Shown: in pieces, positions 6,201 through 8,474 of the stretch
Position numbering within the stretch: position 1 is the stretch's first letter
How the letters are laid out: each line of letters opens with the position of its first letter
Source: Nitrososphaerota archaeon
Lineage (GTDB): Archaea > Thermoproteota > Nitrososphaeria > Nitrososphaerales > CADDZS01
Length of the DNA stretch: 8,474 nucleotides
Assembly: GCA_027886785.1 (NCBI GenBank)
Contig: JAPCJV010000061.1
Span: 1-8,474 of the forward strand
Reading direction: 5' to 3'
The notes under the pieces: model-generated
What the model saw: the letters and a program-made list of their open reading frames with translations, nothing else
The model's database searches: none
Told to the model about the DNA's origin: nothing
Program-made: the position numbers and the translations under genes

Positions 6201-7586
6201 ATGACCGACGTTGATGTTATCGTGGTCGGAGGAGGCAATGCAGGTTTATGTGCCGCCCTTGAAGCTCGAGAACATCGCAGTAAAGTACTTATGATCGAGA
6301 GGGCTCCCCCCGAATTTAGAGGAGGCAACTCGAAATATACCCGGGATATAAGATGCGCTCACGAAAACGCTGATGACTTTTCTAGCGGCTCGTACAGGGA
6401 AGACGAATTTGTGGAGGATCTTCTCAAAGTCACAGAAGGGAAGACCAACGAAGAGCTTGCAAAACTGGTAATTCATGCATCATCCTCCATTCCCGCTTGG
6501 ATGGAAAGGCAGGGAGTAAAATGGCAGAAACCGTTGAGTGGAACGCTTCACCTGCCGCGAACCAATAGATTTTTTCTCGGCGGGGGAAAGGCTCTGATTA
6601 ATACCTACTACGGACTCGCTGAGAAATTAGGCGTTCAGATATTATACGACTCTACCGTTGAAAATATTCTAATTAAGAATGGAGTGTTTGAGAGTGTGGT
6701 CGTTGCGACTGGAGAGCAGAAAAAAACTCTAACGGGGAAGTCCATAGTGATCGCCGCTGGCGGATTTGAGGCGAACATTGAATGGCTGAAGGAATATTGG
6801 GGCGCCGCGGCAGACAACTTCGTGATTAGAGGTTCGCGATATAACGACGGGAAACTCTTGAAAGCACTCATGGTTTGTGGAGCAAGAATAACGGGAGACC
6901 CTCGCGGAGTACACGCAATAGCTGTCGATGCTAGGTCCCCAAGATTCGACGGTGGGATCGTAACCAGGGTGGACTCCATACCATTTGGAATAGTCGTCAA
7001 CAAATGGGGTGAGCGGTTCTTCGATGAAGGCGAGGATTTGTGGCCGAAAAGATATGCGATATGGGGAAAGCTAATTGCAGAGCAACCTGAGCAAATGGCC
7101 TACTCCATCATTGACAGCAAGGTCGTTGGAAAATTTCTTCCCCCGCTTTTCGAGGCGATCAGATCTGACACAATTTCTGGTCTAGCGAAACTTTTGGATG
7201 TGGATCAGAATAAGTTCCTTGAAACACTCGAGACTTTCAATACGCATCTTTCTAAAGGTTCAAGCTTCGACCCCAGCATTTTGGACAGTTGCAGAACAGA
7301 GGGCATAGATCCTCCAAAAACTCACTGGGCATTGCCATTAGATACCCCCCCATACCTCGCGTATCCGTTGAGACCTGGATTGACATTTACTTACATGGGG
7401 GTAGCCGTGAATTCAAACGCAAACGTGTTGGGTACAGATGGCGAAGCTTACCGAAACGTTTTCGCAGCTGGGGAAATAATGGCCGGAAACATTCTCACAA
7501 AGGGGTATCTAGCTGGTTTCGGGTTAACAATTGGAACCGCTTTCGGACGGATCGCTGGGAAAAGCGCGAGTGAAACAGTTGCCTGA
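6201..7586 (+). CDS. tcuA: FAD-dependent tricarballylate dehydrogenase family protein (TcuA)
   Basis: In Salmonella TcuA oxidises tricarballylate to cis-aconitate with FAD, feeding the citric acid cycle. Seen: N-terminal Rossmann motif VVGGGNAGLCAALEA (G10-G15) and Glu33 (LMIERA) for the FAD ribose, the GGNS segment (41-44) of the succinate dehydrogenase/fumarate reductase flavoprotein fold, IVIAAGGFEAN near 187-197, and a long family-specific C-terminus: PPKTHWALPLDTPP, YPLRPGLTFTYMGV and FAAGEIMAGNILTKGYLAGFG with the second FAD-binding stretch. At 461 residues it matches TcuA length. The next gene, overlapping by 17 nt, is the tcuB partner, which strengthens the call. The related CobZ (precorrin-3B synthase) fuses TcuA- and TcuB-like parts, but no cobalamin genes are seen here. 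The ATG at 6201 directly precedes the Rossmann strand. The physiological substrate could be another tricarboxylate. Confidence 0.87.
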   Translation: MTDVDVIVVGGGNAGLCAALEAREHRSKVLMIERAPPEFRGGNSKYTRDIRCAHENADDFSSGSYREDEFVEDLLKVTEGKTNEELAKLVIHASSSIPAWMERQGVKWQKPLSGTLHLPRTNRFFLGGGKALINTYYGLAEKLGVQILYDSTVENILIKNGVFESVVVATGEQKKTLTGKSIVIAAGGFEANIEWLKEYWGAAADNFVIRGSRYNDGKLLKALMVCGARITGDPRGVHAIAVDARSPRFDGGIVTRVDSIPFGIVVNKWGERFFDEGEDLWPKRYAIWGKLIAEQPEQMAYSIIDSKVVGKFLPPLFEAIRSDTISGLAKLLDVDQNKFLETLETFNTHLSKGSSFDPSILDSCRTEGIDPPKTHWALPLDTPPYLAYPLRPGLTFTYMGVAVNSNANVLGTDGEAYRNVFAAGEIMAGNILTKGYLAGFGLTIGTAFGRIAGKSASETVA

Positions 7587-8474
7587 TATTTTTGACGAAG
7601 CTGCTAGATTGTTCAATATCTGCAACGCTTGCAGATATTGTGAGGGCTTTTGTTCAGTCTTCCCAGCAATGGAATTGAAAACCTCCTTCGATAAACGGGA
7701 GGTGTCCTATCTTGCTAACTTGTGCCACGATTGTAGGGATTGTTTCTATGCCTGTCCCTATTCTCCACCTCACTCCTTTAACGTCAACATTCCGTTGGTA
7801 TTAAGCGAGGTAAGATTCAAAACTTACGAGGAACATACCCGCCCGAAATTTCTCAAAGCTTTATTTGAAAAGCAAGAACGTTTCTCGAGCCTAACAGTAA
7901 TCGTTTCTGTTCTCCTTTCATTCTCCATAGCAATCCTGATCACCGGCCAAGCGCTTATCGTAGCACATCTTGAACCGGGCTCCTTCTATGATATTTTCCC
8001 GTACACTTTGCTAATTGCGGGGGGTGCTGTTCTAGGGACTTACGTCTTGATAATTTTCGCAAAAGGTATCTTCGATTTTTCCGCCAGTATCCTCGGTTCT
8101 TTTGATGGCGTTTCAAATGCAAGGGCGATCTGGTCCGCCCTTGTTGAATCTCTGGCGCACAAATGGTTCAGAGGTGGCGGAGCCGGATGTACCCATCAAA
8201 GTTCCCCACCCTCGCACACACCCTCATACACATTTCTTATTCAGCATTCCCTAATTCTCTTCGGCTTTCTTGCGGCTCTTCTTTCCACCATTTCGGCAGG
8301 CGTGTATCAAGACATCTTTGGGATCTTGCCACCGTATCCGATAATCAGCGTCCCAGTGGTTCTGGGAGTTTTAGGCGGAGTTGGAATCATCATCGGCACC
8401 TCAACTATACTGTTTGAAAAAAGATCAACTGACAAAACTCCCTCTTTCAAGCCCATGACCAGGCTCGACTATTC
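7570..8474 (+). CDS. tcuB: TcuB-family Fe-S membrane electron-transfer protein, 3' end cut by window
   Basis: TcuB reoxidises the reduced flavin of TcuA and passes electrons to the membrane pool. The frame is open from a GTG at 7570 to the right edge (301 codons). Seen: two ferredoxin-like clusters, each CxxCxxCxxxC, at C18/C21/C24/C28 and C52/C55/C58/C62 (the second ending CPY); a linker with NIPLVLSEVRFKTYE; hydrophobic segments at about 108-133, 144-165, 224-246 and 258-281; and the family GGGxGC motif at 202-207. The usual acidic stretch after GGGxGC is replaced by a Ser/Pro/His-rich one (208-219). GTG at 7570 overlaps tcuA by 17 nt, with a weak GGGA 9 nt upstream; TTG at 7579 is an alternative. 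Translational coupling to tcuA is likely. A perfect inverted repeat covers codons 15-24. A transporter (tcuC) might follow outside the window. Confidence 0.86.
   Translation, partial: MKQLPDIFDEAARLFNICNACRYCEGFCSVFPAMELKTSFDKREVSYLANLCHDCRDCFYACPYSPPHSFNVNIPLVLSEVRFKTYEEHTRPKFLKALFEKQERFSSLTVIVSVLLSFSIAILITGQALIVAHLEPGSFYDIFPYTLLIAGGAVLGTYVLIIFAKGIFDFSASILGSFDGVSNARAIWSALVESLAHKWFRGGGAGCTHQSSPPSHTPSYTFLIQHSLILFGFLAALLSTISAGVYQDIFGILPPYPIISVPVVLGVLGGVGIIIGTSTILFEKRSTDKTPSFKPMTRLDY
7614..7640 (+). repeat. Perfect 12-bp inverted repeat, 3-nt loop, inside the start of tcuB
   Basis: Arms CAATATCTGCAA (7614-7625) and TTGCAGATATTG (7629-7640) are perfect reverse complements around CGC. In mRNA this forms a strong hairpin 45-71 nt into tcuB, over the codons for the first three cysteines of Fe-S cluster 1. 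It could tune tcuB translation or mRNA processing at the tcuA-tcuB junction, or be a protein-binding site. It lacks a following U-tract, so it does not look like an intrinsic terminator. Confidence 0.75.

Noticed and set aside
7289..7573. 94-codon open frame on the plus strand
   Set aside because: It overlaps the most conserved C-terminal part of tcuA in another frame and reads as basic, low-quality sequence.
8163..8417. 84-codon open frame on the plus strand
   Set aside because: It lies out of frame inside tcuB, whose frame carries clear Fe-S, GGGxGC and membrane features across the same bases; its translation is rich in Ser/Arg/His with no recognisable motif.
6201..8474. Calling the tcuA-tcuB pair cobZ (precorrin-3B synthase)
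   Set aside because: CobZ is a fused protein in a cobalamin gene setting; here the two parts are separate genes and the neighbours are catabolic.

Overview
The window looks like a piece of an archaeal chromosome, probably from a heterotrophic lineage that I cannot name further. The evidence is promoter layout: several genes have no Shine-Dalgarno sequence but carry an AT-rich TATA-like box about 25-30 nt before the start codon (CMD gene at 1415, M20-like gene at 3863, luciferase-like gene at 3741 on the minus strand, tcuA at 6201). That is the pattern of leaderless archaeal transcripts. Several starts are GTG or TTG. A probable F420-type luciferase-like oxidoreductase and a GatD-like asparaginase fit an archaeon. 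I see no rRNA, tRNA, CRISPR array, insertion sequence or phage gene. No stretch longer than 300 bases lacks a gene.

Layout. 1-947 (+): C-terminal part of a CoxL/XdhA-type molybdenum hydroxylase large subunit, cut by the window edge. 942-1304 (-): small cupin, overlapping the previous gene tail to tail. 1415-1831 (+): carboxymuconolactone-decarboxylase-family protein. 1855-2520 (-): class II aldolase/adducin-family enzyme, whose coding similarity continues upstream to about 2568-2587. 2689-3741 (-): luciferase-like oxidoreductase. 3863-5089 (+): M20-fold amidohydrolase-like protein with a rebuilt metal site. 5113-6129 (-): asparaginase. 6201-7586 (+): tcuA, FAD-dependent tricarballylate dehydrogenase family. 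7570-8474 (+): tcuB, its Fe-S/membrane electron-transfer partner, running off the right edge.

How the genes may work together. All recognisable products are catabolic: ring or aldehyde hydroxylation (Mo hydroxylase), small-molecule handling (cupin, CMD), aldol cleavage or decarboxylation (class II aldolase), flavin/F420 oxidoreduction, amide hydrolysis (M20-like, asparaginase), and oxidation of a tricarboxylate with delivery of electrons to the membrane (TcuAB). Only tcuA-tcuB is clearly an operon (17-nt overlap). The rest is a mosaic of divergent and tightly convergent single genes. A shared route, for example breakdown of a nitrogen-containing ring or amide compound feeding into the citric acid cycle, is an inference from gene content only.

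Most worth a second look: the M20-like protein lacking nearly all canonical metal ligands; a perfect 12-bp inverted repeat inside the start of tcuB; the class II aldolase whose conserved N-terminus has no canonical in-frame start and would be restored by one base; and matched GATTCTTT promoter elements in the divergent region 3742-3862.
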